From: Tetrahymena thermophila SB210
Taxonomy: Eukaryota; Ciliophora; Oligohymenophorea; Hymenostomatida; Tetrahymenidae
Reading direction: 5' to 3'
Assembly: GCF_000189635.1 (NCBI RefSeq)
Contig: NW_002476287.1
Location: forward strand, 1 to 64,000
DNA length: 64,000 nucleotides
The notes beneath the pieces were generated by a model, which was not told the DNA's origin, made no database searches, and saw only the letters and a program-made list of their open reading frames with translations. This document shows, piece by piece, positions 15,215 through 27,708 of this stretch. Each line of letters opens with the position of its first letter. The stretch's first letter is position 1. Both the position numbers and the translations under genes were made by a program.

Positions 15215-16010
15215 TTTTTTTATTGCATCTTCAATATCAACTGTATGAATAACAAATAATTGCTGGATGATCAATTTAATTATAAATATTCTTATAATTG
15301 ATTACATAGCTAAAATAGAAAAATCTACTGATGAAGATTATTTTTATAAAATTTAAGAACATTAATTAATTACTTGAATTTTTCAAATATGACTAGCTGG
15401 TCATCTCTAATTCTACGATATTTTTAAGTATATGTTTTAAGTACAAATATTAAAATTAAATCATTATGTTAAATCAATTTTTCTGTGATACCTCTTCATA
15501 AAACCAAATTTATATATGAATATTTGATAATTAATTTATATTTTATTTGTTCTTTTTATCTATTTATAATTAATTAAATTTCATAAATTGATATTCAATA
15601 TTTTTGAGTAAAAATAAATGATATTAAAGATTAAAGAATATAAAAAATTAGAAGAAGTAATTATTAATTTTTTTTTTAATATAATTTAAATTTATATTTA
15701 TTAATAAAAAAAGTTTATAAACTCTTCACTTTTATCTCATTAGGTTCTCCTTATTAATCTCTAGTATATTTTATTAATTAATATTAATTTTTTTATTTAT
15801 TAATATTTTTTATATATTTAACATTCAATTTATTTAAATAAATTATTTTTGTTATAGAAATTATCATCATTACTTATTTATTTTTATTAAAACAAACATT
15901 ATTTAGCTATCTTAACTTAATTTTCATTTTCATTTTTAATTATTTATTCATTTTTTATTATTTGATATTTTTTCTTTATTTTTTGCTATTAAAACTTACA
16001 CTTAATAAAA
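15215..16010 (+). repeat. Upstream module of LRR gene B (copy 1 of 4)
   Basis: Closely similar sequence lies at about 21520-22150 and 27880-28625, and reverse-complemented at about 54430-54975. Each time it sits immediately 5' of an LRR exon array. Landmarks are TCTCTAATTC...ATATTTTTAAG, TTATCTCATTAGGTTCTCC and ATTTAGCTATCTTAACTTAATTTTC. It runs into a truncated LRR intron (CTTAATAAAAGTAGTTTATTTG). The piece TTAGGTTCTCC...AATCTCT resembles a shrunken LRR exon. No convincing first exon or ATG could be picked out in it. Confidence 0.65.
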
Positions 16011-16240
16011 GTAGTTTATTTGTTTTAGATTGTAATATTTTTAATAACAAAAGTTCATTTAAAACACTAAAGCTCTTTTAATTTATTTTTCTTTTTCTTT
16101 TTATTGTGATTTCATATTTTTTTTTTCATTCTTTGTTAATTTTACTAATTATTAATTAAACACATTATTTCATATTTTTCTTCATTTTTTCCTTCTAATT
16201 AATTATTTAATGATATATTTATTCTTCAATATTTAAAAAG

Positions 16241-19200
16241 TGGCAATTAAATTGGTGATACATACATACATACATACTCGCACATGGTTACATGCACTCG
16301 GGATAGGGGCCCTATATATAATTACTTATACATTATTATTATACGTATACCAATTTATTTATATATAATTGTGGGTAATATACTAGAAGGGAAGGGTCAC
16401 CTACACCCTAATGGCATTTCTACTAATCTTCCATGATTTGACTACGCATTATGCTCGCTTCCCATTTGTATTCCAGATCTTCTGTTCAGAATGGGGCCTC
16501 CTCTTTACCTCCTATCAGATTTGGCCCTTCCCTCCTACCAAGGAGACCGCTGGTAACATTCACATTTTTACATGGAATTTTTCGAAATAAAGGGGGCGGT
16601 ATAGGATTCGAACCCCCGATATCACTGCTAAGACCCTCCGACTCGCCCACTCGAGTCGCTTAGCCCTTCTAAATTGGTGATGAAGGAGCATCAGGCTTAG
16701 GTTCTGCTTTAGCAAATTGCATTAATCTCTCAAATTTGAAACTTAAACTTGGGTAAAAACAGTTTATTTGTTTTGGATTGTGATATATTTTTAATTATAA
16801 AAACTAATTAAAAACAATAAAGCTCCTTTTTCTTTTTCTTTTTCTTTTTCTTTTTATTGTTCTTGTTTTTATTTTCTTTCTATGTTAATTTAACTCATCA
16901 TTTTATTTTTAAATTTTGCTTTTATTATTAATTAATCTTATTATTTCATATTAATTCTTCATTTTTTCCTTCTAATTAACTATTTAATGATATATTTTTT
17001 CTTCAATATTTAAAAAGCAACAATTAAATTGGTGATGAAGGTGTATCAGGCTTAGGTTCTGCTTTAGCAAATTGCATTAATCTCTCAAATTTAACACTTT
17101 AACTTGAGTAAAAACAGTTTATTTGTTTTGGATTGTGATATTTTTAATTATAAAAACTAATTATAAGGAATAAAGCTCTTTTTTGTTTTTCTTTTTATTG
17201 TGCTTGCTTTTTTTTGTACTTTCTTTGTTTATTTAATTCATCATTTTATTCTCAGCTATTTCTTTTATTTTCAATTAATTAATCTTATCATTTCATATTT
17301 TTCTTGATTTTTCCCTTCTAATTAACTATTTAATGAAATATTTTTTCTTCAATATTTAAAAAGAGGCAATTAAATTGGTTCATTGGGTGCATCAGGCTTA
17401 GGTTCTGCTTTAGCAAATTGCATTAATCTCTCAAATTTGACACTTGACCTTGAGTAAAAACAGTTTATTTGTTTTGGATTGTGATATTTTTAATTATAAA
17501 AACTAATTAAAAACAATAAAGCTCCTTTTTCTTTTTCTTTTTATTGTTTTTTCTTTGTTAATTTAATTCATCATTTTATTTTCAACTTTTGCTTTTATTA
17601 TTAATTAATTAATCTTATTTTTCATATTATTTTCTTAATTTTTTCCTTCTAATTAACTATTTAATAATATATTTTTTCTTCAATATTTAAAAAGTGGAAA
17701 TGAAATTGGTGCAATGGGTGTATCAGGTTTAGGTTCTGCATTAGCAAATTGCATTAATCTCTCAAATTTAACACTTTACCTTAAGTAAAAACTGTTTATT
17801 TGTTTTGGATTGTGATATTTTTAATTATAAAAACTAATTAAAAGCAATAAAGCTCTTTTTTGTTTTTCTTTTTATCGTGGTTGCTTTTTTTTGGTTATTT
17901 CTTTGTTAATATAACTCATAATTTTATTTTTTCAATTAATTAATCTTATTATTTCATATTTTTTCTATAATTTTTCCTTCAAATTAACTATTTAATGATA
18001 TTTTTTCTTCAATATTTAAAAAGTTGTAATGAAATTGGTGCAATTGGTGCATCAGGCTTTGGTTCTGCTTTAGCAAATTGCATTAATCTCTCAAATTTGA
18101 AGCTTAAACTTATGTAAAAACAGTTTATTTATTTTGGATTGTGATATTTTTAATTATAAAAACTAATTAAAAGCAATAAAGCTCTTTTTTCTTTTTCTTT
18201 TTATTGTTCTTGCTTTTATGCTCTTTCTTTTTTAATTTAACTCATCATTTTATTTTAAATTTTTGCTTTTATTATTAATTAATTAATCTTATTATTTCAT
18301 ATTTTTTCTTCAATTTTTCCTTCTAATTAACTATTTAATGATATATTTTTTCTTCAATATTTAAAAAGTGGCAATTTAATTGGTGCAATGGGTGCAACAG
18401 GCTTATGTTCTGCTTTAACAAGTTGCATTAATCTCTCAAATTTAACACTTGACCTTTTGTAAAAATAGTTTATTTGTTTTGGATTGTGATATTTTTAATT
18501 ATAAAAACTAATTAAAAACAATAAAGCTCTTTTTCATTTTATCGTTCTTGCTTTTCTTGTTCTTTCTTTGTTAATTTAATTAATCATTTTATTTTCAACT
18601 TTTGCTTTTATTATTAATTTAATAATCTTATTATTTAATATTTTTTCTTCATTTTTTCCTTCTAATTAACTATTTAATGATATTTTTTTATTCAATATAT
18701 AAAAAGCAACAATTAAATTGGTGATGAAGGTGCATCAGGTTTAGGTTCTGCTTTAGCAAATTGTATTAATCTCTCAAATTTGGAACTTTGGCTTGGGTAA
18801 AAACAGTTTATTTGTTTTAGATTGTGATATTTTTAATTATAAAAACTAATTAAAAACAATAAAGCTCCTTTTTCTTTTTATCGTTCTTGTTTTTCTTGTT
18901 CCTTCTTGTTAATTTAATTCATCATTTTATTTTCAACTTTTGCTTTTATTATTAATTAATTAATCTTATTATTTAATTTTTTTTTTTTTTCATTTTTTCC
19001 TTCAAATTAACTATTTAATGATATATTTTTTATTCAATATTTAATAAGTAACAATTAAATTGGTGATAAAGGTGCATCAGGCTTAAGTTCTGCTTTAGCA
19101 AATTGCACTAATCTCTCAATTTTGACACTTAGCCTTAGGTAAAAATAGTTTATTTGTTTTGGATTGTGATATTTTTAATTATAAAAACTTATTATAAACA

Positions 19201-21104
19201 ATAAAGCTCCTTTTTCCTTTTATTTTTCTTGCTTTTTTTCTTCTTTTTCTGTTTATTTAACTCATCATTTTATTTTTAATTTTTTCTTTTATTATTAATT
19301 AATTAATCTTATTATTTCATATTTTTTTTTCATTTTTTCCTTCTAATTAACTATTTAATAAAATATTTTTTCTTAAATATTTAAAAAGTATCAATTAAAT
19401 TGGTGATGAATGTGCATCAGGCCTAGGCTCTGCTTTAGCAAATTGCATTAATCTCTCAAATTTGACACTTTACCTTGAGTAAAAATAGTTTATTTGTTTT
19501 GGATTGTGATATTTTTAAATATTAAAACTAATTAATAACAATAAAGTTTTTTTTTTTAAACGTTCATGCTTTTCTTGTTCTTTCTTTGTTAATTTAATCC
19601 ATCATTTTATTTTCTATTTTTGCTTTTATTGTTAATTAATTAATCTTATTATTTCATATTATTTCTTCATTTTTTCTTTCTAATTAACTATTTAATGATA
19701 TATTCATTCTTCAATATTTAAAAAGTTACAATTAAATTGGTGCAATGGGTGCATCAGACTTAGGTTCTGCTTTAGCAAATTGCATTAATATCTCAAATTT
19801 GACACTTTACCTTGGGTTACCACAGCTTAATTATTTTGGATCGTAATATTTTTAATTATAAAAACTAATTGAGCTTGCTTTTTTTTTGTCTTTTTCTTTG
19901 TTAATTTAACTCATAATTTTATTTTCAATTTTTGCTTTTATTATTAATTATTATTTCATATTATTTCTTCATTTTTTCCTTCTAATTAACTATTTAAGGA
20001 TATATTTTTTCTTCAATATTTAAAAAGTGGCAATTAAATTGGTGATGAAGGTGTATCTGGCTTAGGTTCTGCTTTAGCAAATTGCACTAATCTCTCAATT
20101 TTGACACTTAGCCTTTTGTAAAAATAGTTTATTTGTTTTGGATTGTGATATTTTTAATTATAAAAACTAATTAAAAGCAATAAAGCTCTTTTTTGTTTTA
20201 CTTTTTAATGTGATTGCTTTTTTTTTGTTCTTTCTTTGTTAATTTAACTCATCATTTTATTTTTAATTTTTACTTTTATTATTAATTAATTAAATTATTT
20301 CATTTTTTCCTTCTAATTAACTATTTAATGATATATTTTCAATATTTAAAAAGTGACAATTAAATTGGTGATGAAGGTGCATCAGGTCTAGGCTCTGCTT
20401 TAGCGAAATGCATTAATCTCTTAAATTTGACACTTTACCTTGAGTAAAAACAGTTTATTTGTTTTGAATTGTGATATTTTTAATTATAAAAACTAATTAA
20501 AAGCAATAAAGCTCTTTTTTGTTTCTCTTTATTGTGGTTGCTTTTTTTGTTCTTTCTTTGTTAATATAACTCATAATTTTATTCTCAACTATTACTTTTA
20601 TTTTCAATTAATTAATCTTATTATTTCATATTATTTCTTCATTTTTTCCTTCTAACTAACTATTTAATGATATATTTTTTCTTCAATATTTAAAAAGAGG
20701 CAATTAAATTGGTGAGGAAGGTGCATCAGGCTTAGGTTCTGCTTTAGCAAATTGCATTAATCTCACAAATTTGACAGTTTCCCTTGAGTAAAAACAGTTT
20801 ATTTGTTTTGGATTGTGATTTTTTAACTATAAAAATGAATATAAAACAAAAAAGGTCTATAAAATTATTTGATAGCTTTTATTTGATTTATTTTTTTATC
20901 TTTTTTATTCCACAAATTTATTTTATTTATTAATTTAAGAAATAATTTTTAATTTAAAAGTTTATTCATTTTGATATTTATTTAAAATTTAAACTAAAAA
21001 ATTATAAAATTTTTAGCTCAATGAATGAATCATAAGAATTGAAAATAATAAGTAAGTATCTTAAATCAAAAAGATTAGTTGTCTTTGAGATATAATTCTT
21101 ATGA
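16241..21104 (+). CDS. LRR gene B (13 LRR exons plus conserved last exon; start not found)
   Basis: LRR exons: 16241-16259 joined logically to 16682-16752 (split by an insertion), then 17018-17107, 17364-17453, 17695-17784, 18024-18113, 18369-18458, 18707-18796, 19049-19138, 19389-19478, 19726-19815, 20028-20117, 20354-20443 and 20698-20787. Every intact exon is exactly 90 nt with phase-2 borders. Each encodes one RNI-type LRR, for example N-Q-I-G-D-E-G-A-S-G-L-G-S-A-L-A-N-C then NLSNLTLDL. The last exon, 21017-21104, gives SMNESQELKIISKYLKSKRLVVFEIQFL and TGA. I read no in-frame TGA in the intact exons. The first exon seen is broken by a SINE, but skipping it would keep frame. A start codon or N-terminal domain was not identified upstream, so it may be a 5'-truncated gene or have a distant first exon. 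Confidence 0.7.
16260..16681 (-). mobile_element. GC-rich tRNA-derived SINE in LRR exon, with 11-bp target duplication
   Basis: About 411 bp inserted after nucleotide 19 of an LRR exon. AAATTGGTGAT flanks it on both sides (16249-16259 and 16671-16681). On the minus strand it starts at 16670 with a tRNA-like head: an A-box-like GACTCGAGTGG and a perfect B-box GGTTCGAATCC, inside a strong fold (CGACTCG/CGAGTCG, GCTAAG/CTTAGC). A unique body follows, then a 3' end, GAGTGCATGTAACCATGTGCGAG, and a (TATG)n tail. Much of it is near 50% G+C against roughly 20% around it, so it did not arise from local DNA. The head recalls a class-II tRNA (Ser/Leu type) but does not fold as a proper tRNA. The 3' end is shared with five other insertions in the window. 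Confidence 0.85.
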
Positions 21105-21520
21105 TATACAAGTGGCGAAAAAAGGATGAATAAATATTAAATGTTTCAATAATGTTTTATATTTTATTTTTCAATATTTTGAAAAAGTTTATTTAACCAA
21201 AAATATAAATAGATACATAGATAGATATTTAAATTTTATTATTGATTTTTTATTTATAAATGTTGTTCATATTTTTGGTGGTTAATAAATTATTTGTAAA
21301 AAATAAAAAATTTAAAAATTAAATTTACTTCAATATATTAATTCCTCTTAAGCAAGCCCTACGGTTTCTCCAAAAACGATCAAATAATTTGAAACTTTTA
21401 GTGTTAGATTATATCTTATTAAATTATATACCGTAGATTACCATATAAGTCATATAAGTCGCAAAAAAAAAGTTTGCAGAATTTTGATTTTTTATTAATT
21501 AATTTATTACTATAATTTTT
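21105..21520. other. 3' flank of LRR gene B
   Basis: AT-rich sequence homologous to the flanks of genes A, C and D. It includes TCTCCAAAAACGATCAAATAATTTG (about 21365), shared with gene A's flank. It ends near 21430-21480 with TACCGTAGATTACC and a duplicated CATATAAGT. Confidence 0.5.
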
Positions 21521-22150
21521 TCAAATTTAACTAAATATTCATCTCTAATTCCTACTATATTTTTAAGTTAATGTTTTAAATAAAAATATTAACATGAAGT
21601 AATTAATTTTAAATTAATATTTCTGTGATATCTTTTCATAAAACCAAATAAATTAATATTTGATAATTAATTATTATATTTTATTTGTTCTTTTTATCCA
21701 TTTATAATTAATTAAAATCCATAATTTGCTATTCAATATTTATTTTTGAAAAAAAAAAAAATGATATAATTGATTAAAAAATATTACAATTTAAAAGAAG
21801 TAATTATTTATTTTTTTATTAATATCATGTAAAGTTATATTTATTAATATAAAAAGTTAACAAACTCTTCAATTTTATCTTATTAGGTTCTCCATATTTA
21901 TCTGAGGTATATTTTATTAATTAATATTATTATTGTTATTTATTAATATTTTTAAATATTTAACTTTCAATTTATTTAAATAAATTATTTTTATTATAGA
22001 AATTATCATCCATGATTAATTTTGATTTATATTGAAACAAATATTATTTAGCTATCTTAACTTAATTTTCATTTCAATTTTTAATTATTTAATAATCATT
22101 TATTATTTGATATTTTTTCTTCATTATTTGCTATTATAACTTGTGCTTAA
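21520..22150 (+). repeat. Upstream module of LRR gene C (copy 2 of 4)
   Basis: Homologous to 15215-16010 but starting later within the module. Same order of landmarks, ending in the truncated intron CTTAATAAAAACAGTTTATTTG. Confidence 0.6.
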
Positions 22151-22397
22151 TAAAAACAGTTTATTTGTTTTGGATTGTAATATTTTAATAATAAAAGTTA
22201 ATTTAAAACATTAAAGCTCTTTTTTTTTTTATTTTTCTTGCTTTTATTGTTCTTTCTTTGTTAATTTAACTCATCATTTTATTTTCAACTTCTGCTTTTA
22301 TTATTAATTAATAAATCTTATTATTTCATATTTTTTCTTAATTTTTTCCTTTTAATTAACTATTTAATGATATATTTTTTCTTCAATATTTAAAAAG

Positions 22398-25300
22398 TGA
22401 GAAATAAATTGGTGATGAAGGTGCATCAGGCTTAGGCTCTTGTTTAGCAAAGTGCATTAATCTCTCAAATTTGACACTAGAACTTAAGTAAAAACATTTT
22501 ATTTGTTTTGGATTGTGATATTTTTAATTATAAAAACTAATTAAAAACAATAAAGCTCCTTTTTCTATTTATTGTTCTTTCTTTATTAATTTAACTCATT
22601 ATTATATTTTCAATTTTTGCTTTTATTATTAATTAATCTGATTATTTCATATTTTTTCTTAATTTTTTCCTTCTAATTAACTATTTAATGAATGATATAT
22701 TTTTTCTTCAATATTTAAAAAGTTAGAATTAAATTGGTTATGAAGGTGTATCAGGCTTAGGTTCTGCTCTAGCAAATTGCATTAATCTCTCAAATTTGAC
22801 ACTTAATCTTTGGTAAAAATAGTTTATTTATTTTGGATTGTGATAATTTTAATTATAAAAACTAATTAAAAACAATAAAGCTCCTTTTTCTTTTTCTTTT
22901 TATTGTTCTTGCTTTTTTTGTTCTTTCTTTATTAATTTAACCCATCATTTTATTTTCAATTTTTGCTTTTATTATTAATTAATTGATCTTATTATGATAT
23001 ATTTTTTCTTCAATATTTAAAAAGTGGAAATCAAATTGGTGCAATGGGTGCATCAGGCTTAGGTTCTGCTTTAGCAAATTGCATTAATCTCTCAAATTTA
23101 ACACTTGATCTTAGGTAAAAATAGCTTATTTGTTTTGGATTGTGATATTTTTAATTATAAAAACTAATTAAAAACAATAAAGCTCCTTTTCTTTTTCTTT
23201 TTCTTTTTATTGTTTTTGATTTTTTTGTTCTTTTTTGTTAATTTAACTCATCATTATATTTTCAAATTTTGCTTTTATTATTAACTAATTAATCTGATTA
23301 TTTCATATTTTTTCTTCATTTTTTTGTTCTAATTAACTATTTAATAATATATTTTTTGTTTTATATTTAAAAAGTTACAATAAAATTGGTGCGATGGGTG
23401 CATCAGGCTTAGGTTCTGTTTTAGCAAATTGCATTAATCTCTCGAATTTGACACTTAACCTTTAGTAAAAACAGTTTATTTGTTTTGGATTGTGATATTT
23501 TTAATTATAAAAACAATAAAATTCTTTTTTATTTTTCTTTTTATTGTGCTTGCTTTTTTTTGTTATTTCTTTGTTAATTTAACTTATCATTTTATTTTCA
23601 GTTTTTATTAATTAATCTTATTTATTATTTCATATTTTTTCTTCATTTTTTTCGTTCTAATTAGCTATTTAATGATATATTTTTTATTTTATATTTAAAA
23701 AGTGGAAATGAAATTGGTGCAGAATAGAATAGAAATACTCGCACATATAAACATGCACTCAGAATACAACTTAAATATAAAATTAAATTAAATTATATTA
23801 TATTATTTATATATATATATATTTTTTTTTTATCGTTATTTGTGTTTATTTATTATTGTTAAAGTTTTTGGAAAGTTTTTTTTTTTGAAATTGGTGCATT
23901 GGGTGCATCAGGCTTATGTTCTGCTTTAGCAAATTGCATTAATCTCTCAAATTTAACACTTGATCTTAGGTAAAAATAGCTTATTTGTTTTGGATTGTGA
24001 TATTTTTAATTATAAAAACTAATTAAAAACAATAAAGCTCCTTTTTCTTTTTCTTTTTATTGTTCTTGCTTTTTTTGTTCTTTTTTGTTAATTTAACTCA
24101 TCATTATATATTCAACTTTTGCTTTTATTATTAATTAATTAATCTTATTATTTCATATTTTTTCTTCATTTTTTTGTTCTAATTAACTATTTAATGATAT
24201 ATTTTTTGTTTTATATTTAAAAAGCTACAATGAAATTGGTGCGATGGGTGCATCAGCCTTAGGTTCTACTTTTGCAAATTATATTAATCTCTCAAATTTA
24301 ACACTTGACCTTAGGTAAAATTAGTTTATTTGTTTTGAATTGTGATATTTTTAATTATAAAAACTAATTAAAAACAATAAAGCTCCTTTTCTATTTTTTG
24401 TTCTTTCTTTGTTAATTAAACTCATCATTTATTTTCAAATTTTGCTTTTATTATTAATTAATTAATCTGATTATTTCATATTTTTTCTTCATTTTTTTGT
24501 TCTAATTAACTATTTAATGATATTTTTTTTTGTTTAATATTTAAAAAGTTACAATAAAATTGGTGCAATGGGTGCATAAGGATTAGGTTCTACTTTAGCA
24601 AATTGCATTAATCTTTCAAATTTAACACTTGACCTTAGGTAAAATTAGTTTATTTGTTTTGGATTGTGATATTTTTAATTATAAAAACTAATTAAAAACA
24701 ATAAAGCTCCTTTTTCTTTTTATTGTGCTTGCTTTTTTTTTGTTCTTTCTTTTTTTATTTAACTTATCATTTTATTCTCAGCTATTAGTTTTATTTTCAA
24801 TTAATTAATCTTATTATTTCATATTTTATTTGATTTTTCCCTTCTAATTAACTATTTAATGAAATATTTTTTCTTCAATATTTAAAAAGAGGCAATTAAA
24901 TTGGTGCAATGGGTACATCAGGCTTAGGTTCTGCTTTAGCAAATTGCATTAATCTCTCAAATTTAACACTTGAACTTAGGTAAAATATTTTATTTGTTTT
25001 GGATTGTGATATTTTTAATTATAAAAACTAATTAAAAACAATAAAGCTCCTTTTTCTTTTTTTTTTTTATTGTTCTTGTTTTTTTTTTGCTCTTTCTTTG
25101 TTAATTTAATTCATAATTTAATTTTCAAATTTTGCTTTTATTATTTATTAATCTTATTATTTCAATCATATTTTTTCTTCATTTTTTTCTTGTAATTAAC
25201 TATTTAATGATATATTATTTGTTCAATGTTTAAAAAGTGGAATTTAAATTGGTGATGGAATGGAATGGAATTTACTCGCACATGAAACATGCACTCAGAA

Positions 25301-27708
25301 AACATCTTAAAAATAATTTTTTTATTTATTCATTTATTTATATATTTTTTTTATATTATTTTTATTTTATTTTTTTTATATTTATTTTTATAAATATTTT
25401 TTTTATATTTATTTTACTTTTTTTTCAATATTTAAAAAGTAAAATTTAAATTGGTCCAATGGGTGCATCAGGCTTAGGTTCTGCTTTAGCAAATTGTATT
25501 AATCTCTCGAATATAACACTTTAACTTTAGTAAAAATAGTTTATTAGTTTTGGATTGTGATATTTTTAATTTATAAAACTAATTAAAAACAATAAAGTTC
25601 TGTTTTCTTTTTATTGTTCTTGCTTTTTTTGTTCTTTCTTTGTTAATTTAACTCATCATTTTATTTTAAAATTTTGCTTTTATTATTAATTAATTAATCT
25701 TATTATTTCATATTTTTTCTTAATTTTTTCCTTCTAATTAACTATTTAATGATATATTTTTTCTTCAATATTTAAAAAGTGGAAATAATATTGGTGATAG
25801 AATAGAATAGAAATACTCGCACATATAAATATGCACTCAGAATACATCTTAATTATAATATTTTAAATTATTTATATTAATATTTTTTTTGTTTTTTATT
25901 GTTTTTTATTTTTATTTATTCATTTATTTATATTTGTGTTTAAACACATTCATTTTCTTTTTTTTTTAATAGACAATATATTTTTAAAAAGACTCTGTCA
26001 AAAAAATTAAAAAATTTGTTAAAAATTAAATCGTAGATTTAAAATTTAAGTGTAACGCGCAGCGAATTTAAAAATAAAAGTGTGTTATTCGTGAAGCCTG
26101 AGATAATTCCAACAATACCGTTGGTCTAGATTATCTTACTTAGTATCTAGATTCTTCTAAAATTATTGATTTATAGGGGTGGAGCTTCAGGAGCAGCAGC
26201 AGCAGCAGCGGCATTTACGATTTTCTCTAAGTCTTTTTTATAAAAAATTGTGTCTAGTAAAATAAAATATTGGTGATGATGGTGCATCAGGTTTAGGCTC
26301 TGCTTTAGCAAATTGCATTAATCTCTCAAATTTAACACTTGAGCTTCGGTAAAAATAGTTTATTTGTTTTGGATTGTGATATTTTTAATTATAAAAACTA
26401 ATTAAAGACAATAAAGTTCTTTTTTCTTTTTATTTTTATTGTGCTTGCTTTTTTTTTATTCTATCTTTGTTAATTTAACTCATCATTTTATTTTCAAATT
26501 TTAGTTTTATTATTAATTAATTAATCTTATTATTTCATATTTTTTCTTCATTTTTTCCTTCTTATTAACTATTTAATGATATATTATTTGTTCAATATTT
26601 AAAAAGTGCATGTTAAATTGGTGATGAAGGTGCATCAGGCTTAGGTTCTGCTTTAGTAAATTGTATTAATCTCTCAAATTTGACACTTGATCTTAGGTAA
26701 AAATAGTTTATTTGTTTTGGATTGTGATATTTTTAATTATAAAAACTAATTAAAAACAAAAAAGTTCTTTTTTTTTTTATTTTTATTGCGCTTGCTTTTT
26801 TTTTATTCTTTCTTTGTTTATTTAACTCATCATTTTATTTTCAAATTTTACTTTTATTATTAATTAATTAATCTTATTATTTCATATTTTTTCTTCATTT
26901 TTTTGTTCTAATTAACTATTTAATGATATATTTTTTGTTTTATATTTAAAAAGCTACAATGAAATTGGTGCGATGGGTGCATCAGCCTTAGGTTCTGCTT
27001 TAGTAAATTACATTAATCTCTCAAATTTGACACTTAATCTTGGGTAAAAATAGTTTATTTGTTTTGGATTGTGATATTTTTAATTATAAAAACTAATTAA
27101 AAACAATAAAGCTCTATTTTCTTTTTCTTTTTATTATACTTGCTTTTTTTTGTTCTTTCTTTATTTATTGAACTCATCATTTTATTTTCAATTTTTGCTT
27201 TTATTATTAATTAATCTTATTATTTCATATTTTTTCTTCATTTTTTCTTTCTAATTAACTATTTAATGATATTTTTTTTGTTCAATATTTAAAAAGTGGA
27301 AATAAAATTGGTGAAATGGGTACATCAGGCTTAATTTCTGCTTTATCAAATTGCATTAATCTCTCAAATTTAAGACTTGGCATTAGGTAAAAAGAATTTA
27401 TTTGTTTTGGTTTGTGATATTTTTAATTATAAAAATGAATATAAAGCAAAAAAGCTCTTTGAACTTTTTTGATAGCTTTAATTTGATTTATTTTTTTATC
27501 TTTTTGATTACACAAATGTATTTTATTTATTAATTTACGAAATCACTTTTAATTTAAAAGTTTATTCTATTTTGATATTTATTTAAAATTTACACTAATT
27601 TATAATAAAAGTTTTAGATCAATGAATGTATCATAAAAATTCAAAGTAATAAGGAAGTGTATTAAATCAAAAAGATTGGTTGTCTTTAAAATGATGAATT
27701 ACTTGTGA
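22398..27708 (+). CDS. LRR gene C (about 14 LRR exons, three hit by insertions)
   Basis: LRR exons: 22398-22487, 22723-22812, 23025-23114, 23375-23464, 23703-23721 + 23899-23969 (split), 24225-24314, 24549-24638, 24890-24979, 25238-25256 (truncated), 25440-25529, 25780-25798 + 26278-26348 (split), 26607-26696, 26954-27043 and 27297-27386. Last exon 27618-27708 ends KCIKSKRLVVFKMMNYL, TGA. Intact exons are all 90 nt in phase 2. The split exons add up to exactly 90 nt when the insertion and one target-site copy are removed. Each exon gives one RNI-type LRR. Some copies carry private changes (for example GASALGSTFANYINL at 24225), so the repeats are diverging. No start found; the gene may be a pseudogene or may skip the damaged exons. 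Confidence 0.65.
23722..23898 (-). mobile_element. Short retroposon in LRR exon, 13-bp target duplication
   Basis: A 164-bp insert after nucleotide 19 of the exon. TGAAATTGGTGCA occurs at 23709-23721 and 23886-23898. The end next to the exon start is (GAATA)n then AATACTCGCACAT...CATGCACTCAGAATAC. Read on the minus strand, this is a 3' end followed by an ATTCT-repeat tail. The body is AT-rich, and TTTTTTT at its other border would be poly(A) at the 5' side or a truncation. Confidence 0.75.
25257..25425 (-). mobile_element. Retroposon copy with rearranged far end
   Basis: Begins after nucleotide 19 of exon 25238 with (GGAAT)n, TTTACTCGCACATGAAACATGCACTCAG, the shared 3' end. The far border is unclear: about 25415-25439 already resembles the intron end before the next exon (TTCAATATTTAAAAAG). 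The rest of the hit exon is missing, which suggests unequal recombination after insertion. No clean target duplication. Confidence 0.6.
25799..26265 (-). mobile_element. 467-bp retroposon in LRR exon, 12-bp target duplication, with a coding-like body
   Basis: AATATTGGTGAT, a variant seen only in this exon, flanks the insert at 25787-25798 and 26266-26277. The exon-proximal end is (AGAAT)n AAATACTCGCACATATAAATATGCACTCAG, as in its relatives. The 5' half (minus strand, about 26215 down to 26000) is less AT-rich. It stays open for about 65 codons with TAA/TAG read as Gln: an Ala run from GCT repeats, PEAPPL, NNFRRI, NGIVGIISGF, NSLRVTLKF. It could be a captured gene piece or part of a longer element. 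Confidence 0.75.

Noticed and set aside
15608-16000. A start exon for LRR gene B beginning at the ATG near 15618
   Set aside because: The frame is open but gives only AT-driven Leu/Ile/Phe/Tyr sequence without features; with TGA as the sole stop, such frames are common by chance.
16451-16663. 70-codon plus-strand frame in the GC-rich insertion
   Set aside because: It runs antisense through the SINE's tRNA-like head and body, so it is probably a by-product of higher G+C content.
16590-16670. A functional tRNA gene on the minus strand
   Set aside because: The B-box and a T-loop are present, but acceptor and anticodon stems do not pair as a cloverleaf; a SINE head explains it better.
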